From contig LSSN01000347.1 of the NCBI GenBank assembly GCA_001970855.1, positions 1 through 19,574 on the forward strand: a DNA stretch of 19,574 bases. The letters are read 5' to 3'. Source of the stretch: Smittium culicis (Eukaryota > Kickxellomycota > Harpellomycetes > Harpellales > Legeriomycetaceae). The notes under the pieces are model-generated. The model saw nothing but the letters and a program-made list of their open reading frames with translations, had not been told where the DNA came from and did not search any database. Position numbers and translations under genes: made by a program. This document shows, piece after piece, positions 1 to 9,314 of this stretch (its first letter is position 1; the number at the start of each line of letters is the position of its first letter).

Positions 1-972
1 AAGTAAGAACATAGTCGGATGATTGATTTTGAAATGCTTATATTTTTTATTAGTATTAATATTGAAAATTATTTTTTTTAGTCTTAGGGAGGACAGCGAC
101 GAGATTCCTACTTATTTAACCTGAGTGCATTTATTAAATTTTTTATTGCGATTAATAATAACTAAGCAATTATATATAAATGCTACATAAATAGTTTTAT
201 TTTTATATAAATATTATCCCAGACACTGATTCTTATTTACTTTGGTACTATAGTATTCTCAACACTATTATTTTTATATATAAAACGAATAAATCAAATT
301 AGTTTACAATATTTAGGAATGGAGGGCTACTTTAATTCTAGCATTTGTATGTTAAGAGTTGTGGAGGTGGTGGGGGCAGCTATTTTTTAATACTAATTTT
401 ATATGGTCCATGTTTTTTAAGTGGTGTAAGCGAGAATAATCTTTTGGGTGGAGATGTTCGGCTTGATTTGGTTAATTTAGTAGATATAAAGTGAGGAGTA
501 GAGAAATGAGCATTTAGAGGGATTAAATATACTTATTGAGACAGGCTTTATATGGGACAGAAGATAAAAAGGAAATTTGAATAGTAATTAACGGGATTAA
601 TGGATTAGTCAATAGAATTCATTTCTAGCTTAATTAGATTTTTTCGGATAATGAAAGTCGAGATAATTATAGGATCATGATTGGAGTAATCAGATTAACA
701 GGTGGAAAGCTATTGGGCGAAGAAGGTATTTGGTCAAAATAGATTTTGAACGGAGAGAGATTAAGAAAAAGTATAAATAGAGGCAGTTAAGAATTTCTGA
801 TAAAAGCTACAAAAAAAAAAACAGGGCAAAATAAGTTATTGACTAATGTAAGTAATAGTTGATAAAAACAAAGATATATATTTTTAAATTAATAATCTAG
901 TTGCTACGAGGGTTTCTATTCAGATTTATATAATTTTTTATGAATTCACAATAAAAAAAAAACAGAAATAAA
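1..972. other. Intergenic region upstream of the aldolase gene
   Basis: No convincing gene. The first 300 bases are very AT-rich. From about 300 to 830 the plus strand becomes rich in A and G, with short open stretches broken by many stops; the clearest runs for 34 codons from 638 to 739. This could be decayed coding sequence but matches nothing I recognise. A TATATATTTT stretch at about 875-884, some 90 bases before the aldolase ATG, is a candidate core promoter. The 30 bases before the ATG are A-rich, as is common in fungal leaders. Confidence 0.5.
875..884 (+). promoter_or_regulatory. Candidate TATA element of the aldolase gene
   Basis: TATATATTTT lies about 90 bases before the start codon at 973. 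TATA-like strings are frequent in such AT-rich spacers, so position is the only support. Confidence 0.25.
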
Positions 973-1825
973 ATGGCTACACAAGTATACACAGTTGAGA
1001 ATTTGACTCCAAAGCAAGTTGCAGGGGTTATTGACCATGCGTTGTTACGACCAGATATGTCAGAAGCCGAGGTAGTTGCAGGGTGCAAGTTGTGTGCAGA
1101 GTATGGAGCGTACAGCGTGTGCGTGAAGCCGTGCGACATCAAGTTGGCGAGTGAGACGCTTAGAGGCACAGGAGTTCTTGTTGGAACAGTAATTTCGTTT
1201 CCACATGGACATTCACCAACCAATGTGAAAGTTGCCGAATCTCTACAGGCTATTAAGGATGGGGCCACAGAACTTGACATGGTACATACCGTTTTAAAAA
1301 TAGTTTATATATTTTTATTCGAGCTTGTGTATTAATATTAATTAAAAAATATAGGTGATTAATATTGGTCAGCTTAAATCGGGTAACTATGAGCAAGTGG
1401 AGGCGGATATTAGAAGTGTTGTTGAGGAGGCAAAAAAGGCGCTACCAACAGTTTTAGTCAAAGTGATTTTCGAATGCTGTTTGTTGACGAAGGAAGAAAT
1501 AGCTAAGGCATGCGAGTTGTCAACAAACGCAGGAGCAGATTTCGTCAAAACAAGCACAGGGTTTTCAAGCGGTGGAGCTTTGATTGGTGACCTTGAAATA
1601 ATGCGCAAGTCGTCGCCAAGCAATGTGCAAGTCAAAGCGTCGGGAGGTATCAGAAACCTTGACTACTTCATCGAGTGCCTCAATGTTGGAGCCACACGAA
1701 TTGGCTGTTCGGGAACTAAGACTATTGTCGAAGAACTTTTGGCCAGACAGGCGAACAAAGACTATCAAGTCTCTTCAAAAGCAGCGCCTACTTCTGCCAA
1801 AGCCGCACCTGGCTCAGACTATTAA
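973..1825 (+). CDS. deoC: Deoxyribose-phosphate aldolase, class I (two exons)
   Basis: Catalyses the reversible cleavage of 2-deoxyribose 5-phosphate to glyceraldehyde 3-phosphate and acetaldehyde, the last step of deoxynucleoside catabolism, in the cytosol. Exons are 973-1281 and 1355-1825, joined across a 73-nt GT-AG phase 0 intron (1282-1354), giving 259 residues, the usual size of bacterial DeoC. Seen: IDHALLRP near residue 21 (family IDHTLLKP); VGTVISFPHG near residue 70; ELDMVINIG at the splice junction with the catalytic Asp at 102; the Schiff-base Lys at 168 in DFVKTSTGF; and the second catalytic Lys at about 197 in VKASGGIR. Removing the intron restores the conserved block across the junction, which fixes the splice sites. 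The sequence resembles the short bacterial form of the enzyme, so an old bacterial origin is possible. The last 20 or so residues are an Ala/Ser/Lys-rich tail. The ATG has an A-rich context (AAAATGG). Confidence 0.95.
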
Positions 1826-2126
1826 AATATATTTATACAGTTTGCTTACTTTAAAAAGTTTAATTGTATCTTTTTTATACCATCGCCTATTTTGAGATAT
1901 GGTAATTCTAGGCAAAACACTTTCTTATTTTAGCTTACAATAGCCTTTAATTTATAAAAATATATTTTTACCTTAGTTGTCAGCCAAATATACATAATAA
2001 AACAATCGATGATTTTTGAATTAGTCAGTTTAGATGTACCAAATATGTCTCGTTTTTTGCGTAGGTAGAAATTTGACTGTTTTTTGATGGCAGTTATAGA
2101 AAAGTCCCTTCTCTCATTGAGCTAAC

Positions 2127-2380
2127 AAATCAATGCGTTCAGTTAAAAAAAGTGACAAGATTTGTGTTGTATCAAATCAGACAAATGGGGTTCTTATATA
2201 TATTGTGCAGACGAATCAGTTTTTGTTGATTTGTGATTAAGCAAATCATTGCCGCTCTTAAAATACGAAAGCAAATCAGATATGCTTATCCTAGATCTGG
2301 CTAATAGTGTTGGCCCTCGTTGAGGAGATGAGCAAATCATTAGGTTTATCAGGGAGGATGTCAACTTATTTGGCAAATCA
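2127..2380. repeat. Cluster of seven CAAATCA heptamers (possible regulatory array)
   Basis: CAAATCA is read on the plus strand at 2127-2133, 2173-2179, 2242-2248, 2272-2278, 2333-2339 and 2374-2380. The reverse complement TGATTTG is at 2227-2233. From base composition far fewer than one copy per strand would be expected in 254 bases. Several copies are preceded by G or AG (AGCAAATCA). The spacing is irregular (30-69 bases), so this is not a simple tandem repeat; it looks more like binding sites for one factor or a decayed dispersed repeat. The cluster sits 300-550 bases upstream of the ProRS start. Confidence 0.5.
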
Positions 2381-2616
2381 GCGCCTCGTAATTAGGTGCC
2401 AAAAATAGCATTCATTCTGATTAAGACAATAAGGACTAAACCAGATGGTGCAAAAAAACATTATAGTATTCAGATTTGGCCTTAAAAAGGTAGCAATTTT
2501 TTTTTTATTTTTGGGTAACAAAGGGGCTAACTTTTAAACCTTAATAAAATTTTGTTTTTCGCTGCTAAAAGAAAATCGATTTTATCTTCCCTGTTTAGTT
2601 ATTAGCCTTCATTGAT

Positions 2617-2630
2617 AATATATATAAAAT
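2617..2630 (+). promoter_or_regulatory. Candidate TATA box of the ProRS gene
   Basis: A TATATAAAA match lies about 50 bases before the ATG at 2679, followed by a C/T-rich stretch (AATCCTCTCGC) that could hold the transcription start. The spacing is plausible for fungi. There is no experimental support. Confidence 0.4.
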
Positions 2631-2678
2631 ATAATATCACCAAACTAAACAATCCTCTCGCTTAGCTGATACTATAAT

Positions 2679-4968
2679 ATGTCTGATATCCAGGATCTAA
2701 TTTCCCAATTAACCGGCCTAGGCTTAAATAAACCAGTAGTCTCCCACGAGTCTGTTGATAATGTCGACCTCTGGTCTCAAGCTTTAGATGTATGCAAAGC
2801 TGCTGACCCCTCTTTGCAAGACCAGCTCAGCTATGTCTTATCCAAATGCTTGATCTTGAAGCCTAAACAGCCAAAAACTGCTGAACCTGTCCAGGTTTTC
2901 ATCATTGCCAAAGCTGATACCACTTTCTCAATGTCCAACCTCGGCAAAGACCTCAAGATGAAAGAGCTCCGCTTCGCTAATGACGATGTTTTGACCTCAA
3001 TCTTCAAAACCTCCAAAGGCAACGTCTCCCCCTTCGCTCTTTCAAATGTCCCCTCCGATAAAATCGCCTCTGTCACCGTCATTTTGGACCAAGCTTTGGT
3101 CTCTGAAGCCTCCACCTCAGATATTGCTTTCCACCCTCTAAAGAACGACAAAACTCTCTTCATTTCTCCCGCCACCCTTAAAACATATTTGGATCAATTA
3201 CTCGGCGCCTCTGGCTATAAAGTTTTAGACCTCTCCTCTTTTGCCGCCTCCGAAGCCGCCCCTGCCCCTGCTAAAAAAAAAGCTCCTGTCGAACAAAAAC
3301 CATCCCAGGCTGCTGAAGAAGTTGGTGGAACCAAATTAGGCCTTGACGTCGCAAAAGAAGAAGACTTCTCCCGCTGGTACCAACAAGTCCTCACCCGCTC
3401 TGAAATGCTTGACTACTACGATATCTCTGGCTGCTACATCATCCGCCCTTGGGCATACCACGTATGGCAAACCATCCAAGAATACTTCGATGTCAAAATT
3501 AAAACTATGCAAGTAAAAAACTGCTACTTCCCAATGTTCGTCTCTGCACGCGCCTTGGAACAAGAAAAAAACCATATCGAAGGCTTCGCCCCTGAAGTCG
3601 CTTGGGTCACCAAAGCAGGTAGCTCCGACTTGGACGAACCTATCGCTATCAGACCCACCTCCGAAACTGTCATGTACCCTTACTTCTCTAAATGGATCCG
3701 TAGCCATCGCGACTTACCCCTTAGACTAAACCAATGGTGCAGTGTCGTTCGCTGGGAATTCAAAAATCCACGTAAGCTCTCCCCTAACACCTTTTTAATC
3801 TACATTTATATATTTTTAACGTTCATACTAACACTTTTGCTTGTTTATTTTTATTCTTTCATTAGAACCATTTTTGAGAACACGTGAATTTTTGTGGCAA
3901 GAAGGCCATTGCGCTTATTTGACCAAAGATGATGCTGACACCGAAACCCGCAGAATTCTTACCTACTACAAGAGCGTTTATGAACATTTATTAGCTGTTC
4001 CAATGATCGATGGTGTCAAATCTGAAAAAGAAAAATTCGCCGGTGGTCTCTACACTACCACTGTCGAAGGTTTCATCCCTGCCACAGGCCGTGGTATTCA
4101 AGCTGCCACCTCCCACAATCTCGGTCAAAGCTTCTCCAAAATGTTTAACGTAGTTGTTGAAGACCCCAACTCACCGGCAAACGCTGGAAACGAATCTGCT
4201 AAACTAAACGTCTGGCAAACTTCTTGGGGTTTATCCACCAGAACTCTTGGTGTAATGGTAATGGTACACGGTGATAACAAAGGTCTTGTTATGCCCCCAA
4301 GAGTCTCTGAAATCCAAGTCATTGTTATCCCTACTGGTTTGACCGTCAAACACGATAACGCCGCTAGACAAGTTGTTTACGATGCATGCTCTGATTTGGT
4401 TACCCGCCTACTCAATGCTGGTATCCGCGCCGAAGCTGATTTACGCGATAACTACACCCCAGGATTCAAATACAACCACTGGGAACTTAGAGGTGTCCCT
4501 ATCAGACTCGAAATTGGTCCTAAAGATTTGGAAAAAAATTCTACTCTATCAGTCCGCCGTGATACCTTTGCTAAGAATGCTCTTCCTCTCGAAAACATTG
4601 AAACTACAGTTGCTGATTTGTTGGAACAAATCCAAAGTGATATGTTCATTAAAGCTACCCGTGAACGCGATGCTGGCTTAAAGACCATTACTAAATGGGA
4701 CGACTTCATCACTGCCTTGAACAACAAATGCATTTGCTTGATCCCATGGTGCAACACCACTGAATGCGAAGACGAAATCAAAGAACGCAGTTCAAGAGCC
4801 GAACTAGGCGATGAACCACAGGACGAAAAAGCTCCATCCATGGGTGCTAAAAGTCTTTGCATTCCCTTCTTACAACCAACAAATCCTCCCATTGAACAAG
4901 GAGTCACCAAATGTATTCAATGCGACAAACACGCTACTGTCTACGGTCTATTCGGCAGATCATACTAA
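2679..4968 (+). CDS. Cytosolic prolyl-tRNA synthetase, eukaryote/archaeal type with N-terminal YbaK-like domain (two exons)
   Basis: Charges tRNA-Pro with proline in the cytosol. Exons are 2679-3771 and 3866-4968. The 94-nt intron (3772-3865, GTAAGC...TTAG) has a perfect TACTAAC branch site at 3826-3832, and splicing restores the motif 2 text [11 protein letters not shown]. The product is 731 residues, close to yeast ProRS. Order of domains: a YbaK/ProX-type editing-like domain at about 60-190 ([14 protein letters not shown] and FHPLKND are visible); an Ala/Pro/Lys linker at about 190-220; the class IIa catalytic core with motif 1 around NCYFPMFVS (281-289), motif 2 at 356-379 and motif 3 around STRTLG (about 490); an anticodon-binding domain ([13 protein letters not shown], about 574-586); and a C-terminal zinc-binding domain with Cys 660, 665, 714 and 717, ending FGRSY as is typical. 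Codons are biased to C at the third position, suggesting high expression. The gene looks intact. Confidence 0.97.
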
Positions 4969-5502
4969 AATTATAACCTCCATTTTTTATTACTTTACAT
5001 ATACTTTTTTTTTTCTACATTACTTATCCCTTTTAATCTAAAAATAATAGCTAGTTATTTATTCACGTATTTTACTAGTTGAATAATAATTTTTTATTTT
5101 TTATCTCCAACTAAATCCACCTTTAAAATTTTCTAAACTAAACCCATCGTAGAGTAAAAAAATGCACAGATATAATCGTTAAGTTATCTTAGTTCCTATC
5201 AATAACATAATTTAGTAACAATATATTCTAGCGTTAAAAAAAATCCTAAAAAATCTTATTTTTTCGCTAAATTTCAAAACATTTCTTTTATTCCGTTTGA
5301 CCAATAGCAGTAAATTTACCAGTTTCTCTTTCCCTCACCCTCCTCAATTTTTTTTAGCAAAAATAATTAATAAAGATCTGTACGATAAATACTTTCATCG
5401 AAAATTCGTAAATAAAAAGTATATAACTGCAAGAAAGAATAAGTAATAACGCACAAAGTAACAAAAAAATTTTACTCCATTTGCTAATTATTATTTACTA
5501 AT
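4969..5502. other. Intergenic region between ProRS and Pcc1
   Basis: It is AT-rich, with no gene, structured RNA or clear repeat. It contains the ProRS 3' flank with T-rich tracts and, at about 5420-5426, a TATATAA string some 80 bases before the Pcc1 start that may serve as a core promoter. Confidence 0.5.
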
Positions 5503-5863
5503 ATGGATTCTCAATCACATAATTTGTAAGTACATCTTTTCTATATTTTTTTTTCAAATGAATATAATATAATTCTTTTATTTCATCTCTAACTCATGAA
5601 ATAACTAATTGATGAAACATTCAAGGGTACTGAAAATCAATATGCAAGCTCCCAAGTACGCAGAAATCGCCAAAGCGTCGCTGCAGGCAGATATTGAGCC
5701 CAATATGGGAAAACTCATGCGCAAAATCCACACACAAGAGCACATTCTCGTCGTCGAATTCAGAACTGGAAATCCGAAACTGCTGCGGACGGTCACGCAA
5801 GCAATGTTTGATCTGCTCCTTCTTATTGTCGGAACTTTCGATATGTTCGCCGACGAGATTTAA
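5503..5863 (+). CDS. PCC1: KEOPS/EKC complex subunit Pcc1 (two exons, tiny first exon)
   Basis: Pcc1 is the small dimerising subunit of KEOPS/EKC, the complex that makes the t6A modification of ANN-decoding tRNAs and has been linked to telomeres and transcription. The body of the protein matches the Pcc1/LAGE3 family: KYAEIAKASLQADIEP, then HILVVEFRTGNPKLLRTVTQ, then a final helix ending in FADEI. The open frame of the main exon has no good ATG. An ATG at 5503 followed by 23 coding bases ends at GTAAGT (5526), and a 100-nt intron to CAAG at 5625, with a TAACTAAT branch-like site near 5602, joins in phase to give an N-terminus starting MDSQSHNLVLKINM. The product is 86 residues, the normal size for Pcc1. 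AATAAA overlaps the end of the gene just after the stop. Confidence 0.88.
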
Positions 5864-6502
5864 ATAAAGTGATCATATACGCAGCCATTCATCACAAGTC
5901 GGCTAATTTTTATTATTAGTATGTTGATTTAGCCGCATAAAAATCCATTTCGACTAAAAACGAAACTTCAACTTTCCCCCTCGCCTCTTGTTTTATGGAG
6001 ACTTTAATTACGACCTACTTTTTCTTCCAATTTTTTTTAGATAATTTTTTATTGTACATCGAATCTCTTACAGCCTGAAAATAAACTAACATAAGACTGA
6101 TCCCTTCCTTCTAACAGCTAAAAGATATTGATGTTTCGATTGATTTACCTGGTATTAAGAAGATTAAAACAATCTTTGGCTTTTTTATGCAGATTATTAA
6201 AAGTAACTAATGAAAAATTAAAGTTAAGAACTAAATTCTAAGCAGAAAAAACAGTTTTTTATATTAATCAATTGTAGATTAATAAGTTGTATTGTAACGG
6301 CAATAAAAAAAAAGAAGATAAAATGATGCAAAATAAACTCTCTATGACAAATAAAATAAAATGATGCAAAAAAACTTAATTAAAAAAAGAATAATAATCA
6401 TCCAGAATAAATAACTGCATATTTAAAAAACAAAAAGAATAATCCATATACAACATATAAATCAAATAAAAAAACTTTATTATTTGTTTGATTTTTATTA
6501 AA
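5864..6502. other. Convergent intergenic region between Pcc1 and the Med11-domain gene
   Basis: It is AT-rich and holds both 3' flanks. A 16-base word, ATAAAATGATGCAAAA, occurs twice (6318-6333 and 6356-6371). An exon-like open stretch of 30 codons, 6118-6210 on the plus strand, follows a good 3' splice-site-like sequence (CCTTCCTTCTAACAG), but I could not attach it to any gene. Confidence 0.5.
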
Positions 6503-9145
6503 TTACAGAGCGTTTTTGTTTGGATTACAAACGAGGTCGAGCTCGTTCGAGACCATCTTTATAGTACTGTTCAAGTTCATCAGTTCCAGCTCTTTGGTCG
6601 CCGAACTTGCCGCAAACGGTGTGTCAACGCTATCGTTGATCCCAAACTCAGTCAGTTTGGTGTGGTGGCTAATTATCCGGCTTTGAATATCACTGCTCGT
6701 TTCTATAAATTCCTTCGCATACTTCTCAAAAAGCCGTGCCGACTCGTTGCTTTTTTCCTCGTTTGATCCGCCTTAGTTAATTTAAACCAATAAAAAAAAA
6801 GAAAAAGTATCAGAAATGCTTTACAACTCGATCATTTAATACTTGCGCAGATAGAAATGAGAATAATTCCCTTTGATATAGGATAGAAATGAAAGAATAA
6901 AGCTGATATTAAAAAAATAAAAAGCAATACCTATTAATAACGACCTGTATGTACTTGCTTCGAGCAAAATCGGCTGCGACTGAAGTTTTTCTTTATTTCC
7001 TTCTGAAAGCTCGCTCTCGTACACCGATGGGCTTAACACTTTTATTGCGCCAGAAGCAAGTTCGAGCAAGTTGCAAATTTTGTCCTCAATGTCAAACAAA
7101 TCTAAAATTTGGTTATAGCTGTCCAAATCAACAACGCTATCAGACATAAAGGACTCTTGGATTCCACTTGAAACTTTAATTTGCTCCTGACTCGATTCCT
7201 CCACTTCGGCAGCACTCTCCAATGGCTCTGACATTATCCTGTTACTTTCAGCAGAACCAATTTCGCTAATAATAGAGGGTGTAAGGTATGGTGTTTCGAA
7301 TAAATCTTGTTTTAGAGGATCATAGTCCAAATTCGAAATATCGCTGCCGATATTGGGTGTCGCAATCTCATCTTCAATAATAACATGCGCCGATCTACTA
7401 CCAGATCCTAAAATTAGAGAAATGAATAATAGTTAATAAATTAACTATTATGTTATAATTGCTTCATATTTAAACATGTAGAAATTATGTATATTTTGTG
7501 TACAATTTAGTGCACACTTATTATATCAACTAAAGTTGGTATTATACTGGAGTAGAAAATAGCCATACCTTGAGAAAAAATTCCTAGATTCCTTTCGCTT
7601 AAATTATCATTTCTAGTTTCGGGTAAATCAGACTCTATGGGATTTTCAATATTGATAACTGGCGTTATTTCATCGTAGTTGTTCTGATCTTTTTCTTTGC
7701 CATCTATATCCGTATCCCGTAAAGGAAGTTCAGGTATAGACAGGCTAGGGTCTTCACTAGTAGAGTTGGATATAGCTGGGCCGAAATCTTCATCGATTTC
7801 CATACCATTTTCATCGTGTGAAGGTGAAGCCTTTAATTCGGTAGCAAAAATTTCTGAACTTTGAGTATCGCCTAAAAGCACACCCGAAATTTCAGATTTT
7901 GGATTTGGCGAGGTCATATTGGTATCTAAAGAATTAGATGTATCTGCATCAGCCATAGAAATATCGATAGAGTTTGTGATAACTGGCTCAACAAAACCAG
8001 GCTTAGAAATGTTGTTCTCTGCACTAACATCTTGAATTACAACAGACTCTACAAAGTTGCTGTTATTTGGTGTAGTTGATTTTGAAGAAAGTATAGTTAA
8101 GCTGTTAGGATCCAACTGCTGCAAAGGCACCTCTGGGGTTATAGTATCTGCATTTTTTGTATTCGCCAAACCTCCAAAACCATCAACTTCCGGCTCAGAG
8201 TTTTCGTCTAAAGAATCTGAACCGAAAAAGTTCTCTGTTCCCGAAAGTGGATAGTCTGGATCAGAAAACAGTGGAGTATTTACTGTATTGTTTTCTTGAA
8301 GAATATCTGTGTCTTCATTGGTTTCTAGATTCTCTGTGACTATAGCTAAAGAGTCATCAGTACCAGTTGCCTGCGGGATTGAATTTGCTTCCAAATATTC
8401 GGTATCATTGGAAGCAGCGAGTGACTGATCAGTGACTCCTTTAGACTCTATACTATTTTGCTCTATAATAGTGGGAACACTTACATTATTTTCTTCGTTA
8501 ATGTCTGGATTTTGAAGAGGAGCATCAGAATGTCCTGGATTTATTTGAACAGGGATGTTAGTAATTGGATTTAAATTGCTTATATTAACTTGATCAAGAT
8601 GATTTGAATTCTCTTCTTCTAGGCTATTACTTTTTTGTATTAAGGTAGGATTAGCTTGAATTGTAGTTATTTCTTGCGTGTTGTGTTCATCATTTGTGTT
8701 TTTTAAAATAGATTCATCTATTGATTGGGTTTGGAATAAAGAATATAACTGATCGGAATCTTTAGTCTAAAGAATTGTAAAGTAAATCGATCAAATAATA
8801 ATTACTTAAATCAAATAAGCAGTAGAAAAGAGATATTACTTCAATAGTATTAACTAGATTAAACCCCAAATCGTTATCCAAGACATTCTCAGAATTGGGA
8901 TCTATAGATAATTTGCTGCCGTCGAGCAGTTGATTTGTAAAGTCATCAGTTGCACTTAAGTTACTATTCATAAAATTAAATCCATTTGAAGCTGAAAATA
9001 AATCAAGTGCCGAGTTAATGTCGAAATTATTAAAGTTTTGGTCGTTTTCTATTGCGCCAAAGTCGATAAAATCTTGAACCTCCGGTGGATTTTCGTTGTT
9101 AGTTTGCTCATTCTTATTCGATTCGTTATTATTTTCTTGATCCAT
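6503..9145 (-). CDS. MED11: Mediator subunit 11 (Med11) domain protein with long acidic N-terminal extension (four exons)
   Basis: The C-terminal 160 residues look like Med11, a head-module subunit of Mediator that links activators to RNA polymerase II: a helical stretch around LDLFDIEDKICNLLELASGA, then ARLFEKYAKEFIETSSDIQ and a C-terminal helix, in the same order as yeast Med11. Exons on the minus strand are 9145-8840, 8766-7569, 7407-6931 and 6771-6503. Introns are 73, 161 and 159 nt, all GT-AG and all phase-compatible. The full reading gives 749 residues. Residues 1 to about 588 are low in complexity, rich in Asn, Ser, Asp, Glu and Thr, and probably disordered. Med11 is normally only 110-160 residues, and Met589 (7147-7145) would give a protein of that size, so two separate products cannot be excluded. 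The in-phase intron upstream of Met589 argues for one gene. The last intron has a less typical donor (GTATTG) and a purine-rich acceptor. Confidence 0.72.
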
Positions 9146-9300
9146 TTCAGAAATATGAATTCCCTAGATATTTTTTTGTCTTTAGAAATTTATAAAGCAA
9201 ATTTGACTAAATAGAAACATAAAGGCTTTCACTACCACCACTGTATATAACTCCTAGTTTATGTATATTTTAAGGTCAGTTCAAAGATTGAGGCCTATTT

Positions 9301-9314
9301 TCGCGCAAACGCGA
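9301..9314. promoter_or_regulatory. CGCG-containing palindrome upstream of the Med11-domain gene
   Basis: TCGCG, a CAAA spacer and CGCGA form a perfect inverted repeat about 155 bases upstream of the ATG at 9145. In a spacer of roughly 78% A+T, two CGCG cores 9 bases apart are conspicuous. It resembles sites for dimeric CGCG-binding factors (the fungal MCB element is ACGCGT), but no factor can be assigned. Confidence 0.3.

Larger units (their letters stand above)
1826..2678. other. Intergenic region between deoC and ProRS, with a heptamer cluster
   Basis: No gene seen. It holds the aldolase 3' flank and, presumably, the ProRS promoter. The middle, 2127-2380, carries seven copies of CAAATCA or its reverse complement, listed separately. 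Further on there is a T-rich tract around 2490-2515 and a TATATAAAA element near 2621. Confidence 0.6.

Noticed and set aside
2831..3707. Minus-strand open frames of 114 and 123 codons inside ProRS exon 1
   Set aside because: They are antisense shadows of a codon-biased, clearly homologous gene and have no family resemblance.
4452..4910. Minus-strand frame of 152 codons opposite ProRS exon 2
   Set aside because: Shadow of the ProRS frame; the sense strand carries the conserved anticodon-binding and zinc-binding domains.
6488..6766. Plus-strand frame of 92 codons
   Set aside because: It is antisense to the last Med11 exon, which matches the family on the minus strand.
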